Position numbers and translations under genes: made by a program | Assembly (NCBI GenBank): GCA_002439665.1 | Contig: DJPC01000028.1 | Span: forward strand, 6,688-13,763 | Length of the DNA stretch: 7,076 nucleotides | From: Dialister sp. UBA6422 | GTDB taxonomy: Bacteria; Bacillota; Negativicutes; Veillonellales; Dialisteraceae | Direction: 5' to 3' | Part shown: piece after piece, positions 1-5,709 of the stretch | Layout: every line of letters begins with the position of its first letter | How positions within the stretch are numbered: the stretch's first letter is position 1 | Notes under the pieces: model-generated | The model's database searches: none | Seen by the model: the letters and a program-made list of their open reading frames with translations, nothing else | Told to the model about the DNA's origin: nothing

Positions 1-420
1 CCTACTATGTATAGCGGCAGCGTATTTTTGATTTTCCTGGCTATTTGGTTTCCTACGGCATCATTGACATTGGCAGGGATTAGAAACGTGAATAAATCCT
101 ATTTCGAAGTGGCAGAAACTTTAGGGGCCAGTCATTGGGATCAAGTCTTTCGCGTAGCCATTCCATCAGCTATGCCAGATATTTTTATGGGTGTATTTAC
201 TGGGACATGCATGAGTTTTATTGTACTTGTTACTGCAGAAATGATGGGAGCTAAATATGGTTTGGGATGGTATGTGAACTGGCAAAAAGAAATGATGTCC
301 TATGCCAATGTATATACAGGACTGATTTTGATCGCTGGGAGCTTCTGCCTTTTTATGGAGCTCATGTTTAAACTCAGAAATCATGTACTGGCATGGCAGA
401 AAGGAGTTATTAAATGGTAA
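1..420 (+). CDS. ABC importer permease, NitT/TauT (SsuC/TauC-like) family, 3' end only
   Basis: This is the C-terminal 139 residues of an inner-membrane permease. The reading frame is open from base 1 (codons CCT ACT precede the first ATG at 7), so that ATG is internal and the true start lies upstream. About three hydrophobic segments are visible, around residues 8-25, 60-80 and 100-118. Between the first two is the cytoplasmic EAA loop (EVAETLGASHWDQVFRVAIP), the coupling helix that docks on the ATPase and is diagnostic of BPD_transp_1 permeases. The stop overlaps the next gene, so the two are translationally coupled. The family moves small anions or pyrimidine precursors. The substrate cannot be read from this fragment; the tandem binding proteins downstream suggest something unusual. 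Confidence 0.93.
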   Translation, partial: PTMYSGSVFLIFLAIWFPTASLTLAGIRNVNKSYFEVAETLGASHWDQVFRVAIPSAMPDIFMGVFTGTCMSFIVLVTAEMMGAKYGLGWYVNWQKEMMSYANVYTGLILIAGSFCLFMELMFKLRNHVLAWQKGVIKW

Positions 421-1208
421 AAAAAGGACGTATTGATATAGAAAATGTTTCTAAAAGTTTTGAGGGGAGCAAAGGGAAAGGAGACACATACCCCATTTTA
501 GATGCGGTTTCTTTGCATATAGAACCTGGTTCTTTTACTTCTATTATTGGACCATCTGGATGCGGCAAATCTACATTGCTTCGCTTGATATCAGGTTTTC
601 TATTTCCTGATACAGGAAGTATCCAAGTGGATGGAAAACCAGTGAAAGGACCAGGCATTGATCGAGGGTTTATGTTCCAAGATCATGTGTTATTTCCGTG
701 GCTTACGATTCATGACAATATTGCTTTTGGCTTCAAAGTACAACATGTATATGAGGAATTAAAATCCAATGTGGATGAAATTATTCATCAAGTGGGGCTG
801 GATGGGTATGCAGACCATTATCCCTATCAAGTGTCTGGAGGTATGCAGCAAAGAGCCTCTTTGGCTAGGGCACTCATTGGTCGTCCTAACATTTTGCTTT
901 TGGATGAACCACTAGGTGCTTTGGATGCTTTTACCAGAATTACCATGCAAGAAGAAATACATAAAGTATGGGAAAAAAGCCACACCACGATGATTATGGT
1001 GACCCATGACATAGAAGAAGCGGTGTATATGGCACAAACCGTGATCGTATTGTCTTCCCATCCTGGTCGGGTGGTACGAGAGATTCCCGTTCATTTATCA
1101 GAACCTTGGAATCGAGAATCTACAGAATTTAATCAGTATAAAACCGAAATCTTGCAAGCCCTGCAAGATGGAAAAAATAGTCCATACTCTATTCATCGTG
1201 CAGTATAA
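414..1208 (+). CDS. ABC importer ATP-binding protein, NitT/TauT (SsuB/TauB/NrtD-like) family
   Basis: This 264-residue cytoplasmic ATPase powers the adjacent permease. All nucleotide-binding motifs are intact: Walker A GPSGCGKST (residues 46-54), Q-loop Gln89 in MFQDHVLFPW, signature VSGGMQQRASLARAL (140-154), Walker B ILLLDEP (160-166), D-loop ALD (169-171) and H-loop His198 in MVTHD. The FPW after the Q-loop and the MQQR signature are typical of the sulfonate/nitrate/taurine subgroup. Length is normal for the family. The ATG at 414 overlaps the permease stop (418-420) and has AAGGAG at 401-406, seven bases upstream, so the start is secure. It lacks the long C-terminal regulatory domain found in some nitrate transporter ATPases. 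The ligand is not determined by this subunit. Confidence 0.96.
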   Translation: MVKKGRIDIENVSKSFEGSKGKGDTYPILDAVSLHIEPGSFTSIIGPSGCGKSTLLRLISGFLFPDTGSIQVDGKPVKGPGIDRGFMFQDHVLFPWLTIHDNIAFGFKVQHVYEELKSNVDEIIHQVGLDGYADHYPYQVSGGMQQRASLARALIGRPNILLLDEPLGALDAFTRITMQEEIHKVWEKSHTTMIMVTHDIEEAVYMAQTVIVLSSHPGRVVREIPVHLSEPWNRESTEFNQYKTEILQALQDGKNSPYSIHRAV

Positions 1209-1223
1209 AAAAGGAGATATTCT

Positions 1224-1409
1224 ATGAATGCGATTACAAAGAGACTCAATGTAGCTATCGTTGCCTTTGCTTTATTGGCAGTTTCCAGTGGAGGACTGGC
1301 GTATCAAGTTTATGCAGATAGCCAAGTGGAAAAAGAGCAGACTACCCAAAGTCATCCCATGACTTATGAGGAAGCAGTGAAAGCTACGGAGAAAGATTGC
1401 TGCAAGTAG
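1224..1409 (+). CDS. 61-residue exported or membrane-anchored small protein ending Cys-Cys-Lys
   Basis: I do not recognise a family. The start is well supported: AAGGAG at 1211-1216 sits seven bases before the ATG, and the gap to the ATPase stop is only 15 bp, so it belongs to the transporter operon. Residues 1-8 carry Lys and Arg, 9-26 form a hydrophobic segment, and VYA at 29-31 followed by Asp would suit signal peptidase I. It is therefore either a secreted peptide of about 30 residues or a single-pass protein with its C-terminus outside. The tail is polar and charged, with His44, and finishes with Cys59-Cys60-Lys61. The two binding proteins encoded next also have a Cys-Cys pair, so a shared metal or thiol role is an inference worth testing. 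Neither expression nor cleavage can be shown from sequence. Confidence 0.75.
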   Translation: MNAITKRLNVAIVAFALLAVSSGGLAYQVYADSQVEKEQTTQSHPMTYEEAVKATEKDCCK

Positions 1410-1421
1410 GCATGACGTGTT

Positions 1422-1447
1422 CTATGTCAAACAGATTTGATCCATAG
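1422..1447 (+). other. mRNA hairpin between small protein and first binding protein
   Basis: The arms CTATG (1422-1426) plus TCAAA (1427-1431) pair with TTTGA (1436-1440) and CATAG (1443-1447). The loop is CAGA and a two-base TC bulge sits on the 3' side. No T-run follows, so it does not look like an intrinsic terminator. It lies in a 120-bp gap that otherwise holds only the ribosome site of the next gene. A stem here could protect the downstream binding-protein mRNA from 3' exonucleases or mark a processing site, since binding proteins are usually needed in excess over membrane subunits. That role is inference. Confidence 0.4.
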
Positions 1448-1529
1448 CTAAAAAATGGTGTATCTATTTTCGCAGAGTAAGAAAGGGATTTGTTCTGGTT
1501 TCCCAGTAGGATTGGCAAAGGAGAATTTC

Positions 1530-2576
1530 ATGATCACTTCAAAAAAAATAAAAGCAGCTGCAGCAGCAGTGGCATTGATTTCTATATGGGGCTTAGCTGG
1601 GTGCGGTGGTGATACCCATACAGGTAGCCAAGATGCAACATTAGCTACCTCTTCACAAAAAGTAGACAATGTGAAAGTCAAAGTGGGATATCCACCGTCT
1701 CTTTGCCAGGCACCGCTCATTATGGCTTACGAGAAAGGGTTTTATAAAGAAGTCGGGCTAGATGCAGAATTGGTTAAAATCGATGGAGCTACCGCTAATG
1801 AAACCATTGGCTCTGGGCAGATCGATGCCATGCAGACCTTGATTACCAAAACGATCCATCCTTGGCAGAATGGTTTACCAGTGAAAGCTACCACGGGCAC
1901 ACACTTTGGCTGCGTACGTACCGTCGTTCGTCCCGATTCTGGCATTGATAGTGTCAAAGATTTAAAAGGGAAAAAGATCGGTGTAGCTGGTCTGGCGGAT
2001 ACAGGCGCTGTGGTTTTGCAGCGTGCTTTGAAACTGGCAGGCATTGGTGTCACTCCAGACAATATGGAAGTGGAGTTTGTGGTGGTAGAAAGAAATAGTT
2101 TGCCAGAAGCTTTGAAATCAGGACAGGTAGATGCTATTGCGATGACCGATCCAGTTGGTTATATTGCTCAAAAACAGTATGGATTCAAAGCGGTATTGGA
2201 TACCGCCACCACGGAAGGCTGGAATAAAGAATACTGCTGCGCACTGGTTATTTCAGATCAATTGATCGAAGGAAACAAAAATGCAGCCAAAGCTTTGACA
2301 GAAGCTGTACAGAAAGGCTGCCTTTATGTCAAAGAACATCCAGAAGAAACAGCGAAACTTTTGGTGGAAAAGAAATATTTTAGCGGAAATCCAGAAGATT
2401 TTGCGGAGCTTTTGAAATCTTATAATTATTCTCCATCCATCAAAGGTGGCTACGATGCCATCAAAGCTTCAGCGAAAGATTTGGGTGAAATCGGAATGGT
2501 GGACGAGACTGATCCGAAAGCCTTTGCTGATGCAGAGTATGTATTCTTTGATGGGATGCCAGATTCGCCGACCTAA
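1530..2576 (+). CDS. Substrate-binding lipoprotein 1 of NitT/TauT-type ABC importer, Cys-rich variant
   Basis: The start is ATG 1530, with AAAGGAG at 1517-1523 six bases upstream; an in-frame ATG at 1455 would give an implausible leader. The 348-residue product has a Lys-rich n-region, an Ala-rich core and the lipobox LAGC with lipidated Cys25, so it should be a membrane-anchored receptor outside the cell. The mature domain shows the family pattern: a first strand and loop VKVGYPPSLCQAP, then AYEKGFYKEVGL, SGQIDAMQ, a VKDLKGKKIGV segment, and SGQVDAIAMTDPVG in the second lobe. Unusual for the family are Cys59, Cys128 (FGCVR) and the pair Cys236-Cys237 (EYCCAL), all conserved at the same spacing in the next gene. 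Cys264 is not shared. The ligand is unknown. Nitrate, sulfonate and thiamine-precursor receptors are relatives, but I see nothing that selects one. Confidence 0.92.
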   Translation: MITSKKIKAAAAAVALISIWGLAGCGGDTHTGSQDATLATSSQKVDNVKVKVGYPPSLCQAPLIMAYEKGFYKEVGLDAELVKIDGATANETIGSGQIDAMQTLITKTIHPWQNGLPVKATTGTHFGCVRTVVRPDSGIDSVKDLKGKKIGVAGLADTGAVVLQRALKLAGIGVTPDNMEVEFVVVERNSLPEALKSGQVDAIAMTDPVGYIAQKQYGFKAVLDTATTEGWNKEYCCALVISDQLIEGNKNAAKALTEAVQKGCLYVKEHPEETAKLLVEKKYFSGNPEDFAELLKSYNYSPSIKGGYDAIKASAKDLGEIGMVDETDPKAFADAEYVFFDGMPDSPT

Positions 2577-2612
2577 CAGTTGGTGCCATCATTTTTCAAG
2601 GCAGGAATAGGA

Positions 2613-3677
2613 TTGTATAGAAAGAAGGTCATTCGATTGTTAGGATTACATAAAATGTTAATTATGGCACTCATCGCTTCTGCAGCGATTGGTTTATCTG
2701 GGTGCGGAACTAATCAAAAAGCTACATCGTCTACGACTCAAGCAGTATCTACAGCTTCTACAGAAAAAACGAATATGAAGGTGGCCTATTCTCCTTCCCT
2801 CTGCGAAGCATCTACATTGGTGGCTTATGAAAAAGGATTTTTCCAGGAAGAAGGGATTCATCCAGAGATGATCAATGTGAATGGTGCCAGTGAAACCGAA
2901 GCGTTAGGAGGCGAGAAAGTCGACGGAATGCAGACTTTGGTTTCTAAAATTATCCAGCCTTTGCAAAATGGATTGCCAGTTAAATTGACCGCTGGCTTGC
3001 ATACTGGATGCGTTCGTATTGTGACGAGATCGGATACTGGGATTACAGATGTAAAAGGACTGAAAGGGAAAAAGATTGGTGTTTCTGGATTGGCAGATAC
3101 AGCTACCGTGATTGCCCAACGTGCCCTTCACACCGATGGTATTGGTGTAACACCAGATCATATGGAAGTGGAATTTGTAGTGGTAGAACGAAATAGTCTG
3201 CCACAAGCTTTGCAGTCAGGGCAGGTCGATGCCATTGCCATGACGGATCCAGTAGGAGCTATTGCAATGAAAGAATTTGGCTTTACTTCTGTCTTAGATA
3301 CGGCATCTTCTCCAGAATTTAAGGATGAATATTGCTGCTCTGCCATTCTGACGTCTAAATTTGTGGAAGAACATCCAGATTTAGCCAAAGGATATACAAG
3401 AGCTTTGATGAAAGGGGCTTTGTATGTGTCCAAACATCCAGAAGAAGTGGCACAAATGTTGCATGATAAAAATTATGTAGCTGGCGATGTGGCACAAAAT
3501 ACAGAGCTATTAAAATCCTATAGCTTTATCCCTTCTGTCAAAGGCGGTTATGCGGCGATTGAGAGGGCGGCTACACAGCTCAATGAAATCGGCATTGTCC
3601 ATGATGTCAATGCAAAAGCACTGGCAGATCAGTCTTTCCAATATTTCGATGGCTTGGAAGATACCCCTTCTTTGTAA
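2613..3677 (+). CDS. Substrate-binding lipoprotein 2, tandem paralogue of the preceding gene
   Basis: This is a second receptor of the same type, starting about 36 bp after its paralogue with no terminator between. By eye at least half the mature residues match, and the block from TPDHMEVEFVVVERNSLP to MTDPVG is nearly identical. The lipobox LSGC puts the lipidated Cys at 31 in this numbering. Cys64, Cys133 and Cys241-Cys242 have the spacing of the first copy (69 and 108 residues). The start is uncertain. TTG 2613 has AGGA six bases upstream and gives a Lys/Arg-rich n-region; TTG 2637 has AGAAGG eight bases upstream; ATG 2655 has a weak AGGA and a leader without positive charge. All give the same mature protein. 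Differences near the first Cys (SLCEAS against SLCQAP) suggest related but distinct ligands, or different affinities. Confidence 0.9.
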   Translation: MYRKKVIRLLGLHKMLIMALIASAAIGLSGCGTNQKATSSTTQAVSTASTEKTNMKVAYSPSLCEASTLVAYEKGFFQEEGIHPEMINVNGASETEALGGEKVDGMQTLVSKIIQPLQNGLPVKLTAGLHTGCVRIVTRSDTGITDVKGLKGKKIGVSGLADTATVIAQRALHTDGIGVTPDHMEVEFVVVERNSLPQALQSGQVDAIAMTDPVGAIAMKEFGFTSVLDTASSPEFKDEYCCSAILTSKFVEEHPDLAKGYTRALMKGALYVSKHPEEVAQMLHDKNYVAGDVAQNTELLKSYSFIPSVKGGYAAIERAATQLNEIGIVHDVNAKALADQSFQYFDGLEDTPSL

Positions 3678-3751
3678 CTTTAGGAAACTTGACTATCCTG
3701 CTAGCTATCCCTGCTATGAAGCGAGTAGGTGGCTGTTGATTTTATCTATAA

Positions 3752-3796
3752 GTGGGTAGCTACCGATAAAATGTTCTTTAGCTACCCACCTATTTC
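3752..3796 (+). terminator. Terminator-like hairpin after the ABC importer operon
   Basis: An exact 11-base inverted repeat, GTGGGTAGCTA (3752-3762) and TAGCTACCCAC (3779-3789), encloses a 16-base loop. It is followed by a T-rich but interrupted tract (CTATTTCTTTTG). It lies in the 163-bp gap between the second binding protein and the PLP enzyme, where an operon terminator is expected. The long loop and broken T-run make it weaker than a textbook terminator. The 3' arm can also pair with GTAGGTGG about 30 bases upstream of the 5' arm, so a conditional structure is possible. Confidence 0.55.
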
Positions 3797-3840
3797 TTTT
3801 GTGCTTATATAGACTGCTGCTATTCATGAAGGAGAGGGTT

Positions 3841-5202
3841 ATGGAATATAGGATTCAAAAACAGGTCAAAGCCAGTCTGGAATTGGTCAAAAGAGATCAA
3901 TCTGTCATTGCCCCTTGCCAACGATTGTCTTATTATCCACTGATTATAGATTCAGCCCAAGGGGATATTTTACAAGATGTAGATGGAAATTCTTATATTG
4001 ACTTTCTTTCTAGTGCCTCCTCTCTCAATCTAGGAAGCACTCACCCTGTTGTAACAGAAGCTATAGAAAAACAATTAAGAAAATGCACCCAGTACACATC
4101 GGTATATACTTACAATGAACCTATGATTCAATATGCAGAGAAGTTGACATCTGTGTTTCCAGGAAAGAAACCAGCCAAAATCGTATTTGGTAATTGTGGA
4201 TCTGACGGTAATGATGCAGCCATTAAATTTTCTAGAGCCTATACAGGACGTTCTAAAATTATTACCTTTCTTCATGGCTATCATGGAAATACTTATGGAG
4301 CCAGTTCACTTTCCTCTTGCTCTAGTCGGATGCATGAAAAGATAGGCCCTTTGCTACCAGATGTTTTTCATTTTCCTTTTTGGGGGATTGATGAACCTGA
4401 TGAAATCGTCCAAAAACAGGGAATCTCAGATATCCAAAATGCATTTGATACCTATCTACCTCCGAAAGAAGTGGCGGCTATTATTATAGAACCCATTCAA
4501 GGAGATGGGGGCATGTTACCGGCGCATCCTATTTTTATGAAGAAGCTGTATGATCTTTGCAGGCAGTATGGTATCCTCTTTATTTCAGAGGAGGTACAGC
4601 AAGGATTTTGGAGAACTGGCCGCTTTTGGGGAATTGAAAATTATCCGGAAGTCATTCCAGATGGTATCATTATGGGGAAATCTATAGGCGCTGGATTGAC
4701 TTTAGGCGGTTTTATGGCTAGGGCAGATATTATGGATAGTTTGCCAGCACCTGCGCACATCTTTACATTGGCTGGTCATGCACTGGCTTGTGCAGCAGGA
4801 AATGCAGCTTTTGATTATTACATGAGTTCTTCCTTTCAAAAGCAACTGAAGGCTCGTGTGATTTCTATGCAAAAGCATTTACAAGACCTAAAAGAACAAC
4901 ATCCAGATCGAATAGGCTTTTATAGAGGAATAGGACTTTCTTATGGCATCGGTATGGTTCACCATCACGACAATGGGAAGCATACACCGGATATGAAAGG
5001 GGCTTTCAAAGTATGTTTCCGAAGCTATGAGTTGGGATTGGTTCTGATCACGTTATGCGGCTACATCCTTCGGATACAGCCGCCCCTTACTATATCGGAA
5101 AAGCATCTGCAAGAGGCGTTTTCTATTTTGCATCAATCTTTGCACGATTTAGAGGAAGGGCATATTTCTGAGGAAGTGCTGTCCTATCAATCAGGATGGT
5201 AG
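3841..5202 (+). CDS. PLP-dependent class III aminotransferase-fold enzyme, isoleucine 2-epimerase (amino-acid racemase)-like
   Basis: The start is ATG 3841, with AAGGAG at 3829-3834; upstream in-frame ATGs lack a ribosome site. The 453-residue product is a cytoplasmic fold-type-I PLP enzyme. Visible elements are the phosphate-binding CGSDGNDAAIKF (119-130), the PLP-stacking loop HGYHGNTYGA (145-154), EPIQGDGG (217-224), Lys280 in MGKSIGAG as the Schiff-base lysine, Thr309 in APAHIFTLAG, and Arg411 in ILRIQPP for substrate carboxylate. From memory, several of these blocks match Lactobacillus isoleucine 2-epimerase, in which Asp222 and Lys280 serve as the two acid-base residues; both are present here at the same numbers. 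Most class III transaminases have another residue at 222, so racemase or epimerase activity is favoured. Two oddities are Glu250 where the PLP-nitrogen Asp is expected (ISEEVQ for the usual DEVQ) and Trp257 in GFWRTG where Gly is usual. A transaminase remains possible. Confidence 0.88.
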   Translation: MEYRIQKQVKASLELVKRDQSVIAPCQRLSYYPLIIDSAQGDILQDVDGNSYIDFLSSASSLNLGSTHPVVTEAIEKQLRKCTQYTSVYTYNEPMIQYAEKLTSVFPGKKPAKIVFGNCGSDGNDAAIKFSRAYTGRSKIITFLHGYHGNTYGASSLSSCSSRMHEKIGPLLPDVFHFPFWGIDEPDEIVQKQGISDIQNAFDTYLPPKEVAAIIIEPIQGDGGMLPAHPIFMKKLYDLCRQYGILFISEEVQQGFWRTGRFWGIENYPEVIPDGIIMGKSIGAGLTLGGFMARADIMDSLPAPAHIFTLAGHALACAAGNAAFDYYMSSSFQKQLKARVISMQKHLQDLKEQHPDRIGFYRGIGLSYGIGMVHHHDNGKHTPDMKGAFKVCFRSYELGLVLITLCGYILRIQPPLTISEKHLQEAFSILHQSLHDLEEGHISEEVLSYQSGW

Positions 5203-5276
5203 GAGTTTTGACTGTTACTTTCTTATATAATCTGTGAGGATTAGCATATTTTATTTATCAAATTTTCTAAAATCAT

Positions 5277-5305
5277 TTGACAATTCTTTTTTGCTGTGCT
5301 ATCTT
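5277..5305 (+). promoter_or_regulatory. Sigma-A promoter driving the T-box leader
   Basis: A perfect -35 TTGACA (5277-5282) is followed by a 17-base spacer and a -10 TATCTT (5300-5305), preceded by TG at 5297-5298 as an extended -10. The predicted start near 5312 falls just before Stem I of the T-box. A partial inverted repeat, TCAAA (5258-5262) with TTTGA (5276-5280), overlaps the -35. Upstream, 5203-5276 is AT-rich, with a TATAAT at 5226-5231 whose only good -35 (TTGACT, 5208-5213) is 12 bases away, which is too close. No terminator for the PLP-enzyme gene is visible there. Confidence 0.7.
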
Positions 5306-5311
5306 ATTGAC

Positions 5312-5571
5312 ATCGATAAGTGCTAGGAAGAAAAGAGTAGTCAATCAGAAGACGGCAAAGCGAGTCCGGATAGTGGGAGCGGATACGGATAAGATGATGA
5401 AGTGCATTTCTGAGCATGTAAGGCTGAAAGGATAGTAGGTCTTCCGGGAGCTCCCGATATAGAGCTAGAGGTTTGATAGAACCTTTAAAGGTATACTTGG
5501 TGACAGGTGTATGAAATTGGGTGGAAACACGAAGCTATGGCTCTCGTCCCTTATAGGGGCGGGAGCTTTTT
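5312..5571 (+). promoter_or_regulatory. T-box riboswitch, predicted cysteine (UGC) specific
   Basis: This transcribed leader binds uncharged tRNA and then lets transcription continue. Lower Stem I pairs GCT (5322-5324) with AGC (5413-5415), and AGAAA (5329-5333) with TTTCT (5407-5411), with a GA-type kink between. The loop above has AGTA (5336-5339) opposite GAA (5399-5401), the S-turn partners. The last codon before the lower stem is UGC (5403-5405) followed by the usual purine A. A further hairpin, TAGAGGTT with AACCTTTA (5466-5487), fits Stem III. The T-box core AAATTGGGTGG at 5514-5524 forms an antiterminator, GGG/CCC plus ACG/CGT, around bulge UGGAAAC (5522-5528). The bulge base after UGG is A, which pairs with a U73 discriminator, as in tRNA-Cys; valine tRNA (A73) would need U. 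Low cysteine should therefore turn on the downstream genes. Confidence 0.9.
5540..5571 (+). terminator. Regulated intrinsic terminator of the T-box
   Basis: GCTCTCGTCCC (5540-5550) and GGGGCGGGAGC (5556-5566) pair over 11 bp with two G-U wobbles. The loop is TTATA and five Ts follow. The 5' arm contains CGTCCC, which is also the 3' arm of the antiterminator, so the two structures are mutually exclusive. This is the expected switch for a transcriptional T-box. Confidence 0.92.
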
Positions 5572-5598
5572 GATTTGTCAAAAGAGAGGATGAAAACA

Positions 5599-5709
5599 AT
5601 GGGTAAGCTGATTGCAAAAGAACTGAATGATTTGAAATGGGGCGTTGCTAGCTGCCTTCTTTTCATGGGTATCACAACTCCTGCTTTTCGCCAGTTTTAT
5701 AAGAATTGA
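5599..5709 (+). CDS. 36-codon ORF directly behind the cysteine T-box, unknown function
   Basis: The ORF starts at ATG 5599 with AGAGG (5585-5589) nine bases upstream. An in-frame ATG at 5590 abuts the same ribosome site and is less likely. The product begins with a charged amphipathic stretch (KLIAKELNDLKW) and then has a hydrophobic run, GVASCLLFMGITTPAF, ending in a basic tail. That layout resembles the N-terminus of ABC-2-type permeases, or a single-pass small membrane protein. It contains one Cys. It is the first translated frame after the switch, 27 bp past the T-run, so it is either a genuine small membrane protein or the truncated start of a lost transporter gene. The following 20 bases hold another AAGGAG with no long frame behind it, which slightly favours decay. 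I know of no family match. Confidence 0.5.
   Translation: MGKLIAKELNDLKWGVASCLLFMGITTPAFRQFYKN

Noticed and set aside
1455..1529. In-frame N-terminal extension of the first receptor from ATG 1455
   Set aside because: It lacks a ribosome site and would bury the signal peptide; ATG 1530 has AAAGGAG at ideal spacing.
3008..3196. Alternative + strand frame inside the second receptor
   Set aside because: Shadow frame of a gene with clear homology to its neighbour; no ribosome site.
3799..3840. N-terminal extension of the PLP enzyme from upstream ATGs
   Set aside because: AAGGAG at 3829-3834 fits ATG 3841, and the extra residues overlap the terminator-like region.
5208..5231. TTGACT and TATAAT pair just after the PLP-enzyme gene as a promoter
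   Set aside because: The spacer is only 12 bases; the pair at 5277-5305 has a perfect -35, a 17-base spacer and an extended -10.
5402..5404. GUG (valine) as the T-box specifier
   Set aside because: The next base is C rather than a purine, the lower-stem pairing places UGC as the final triplet, and valine tRNA (A73) would require U in the antiterminator bulge instead of A.
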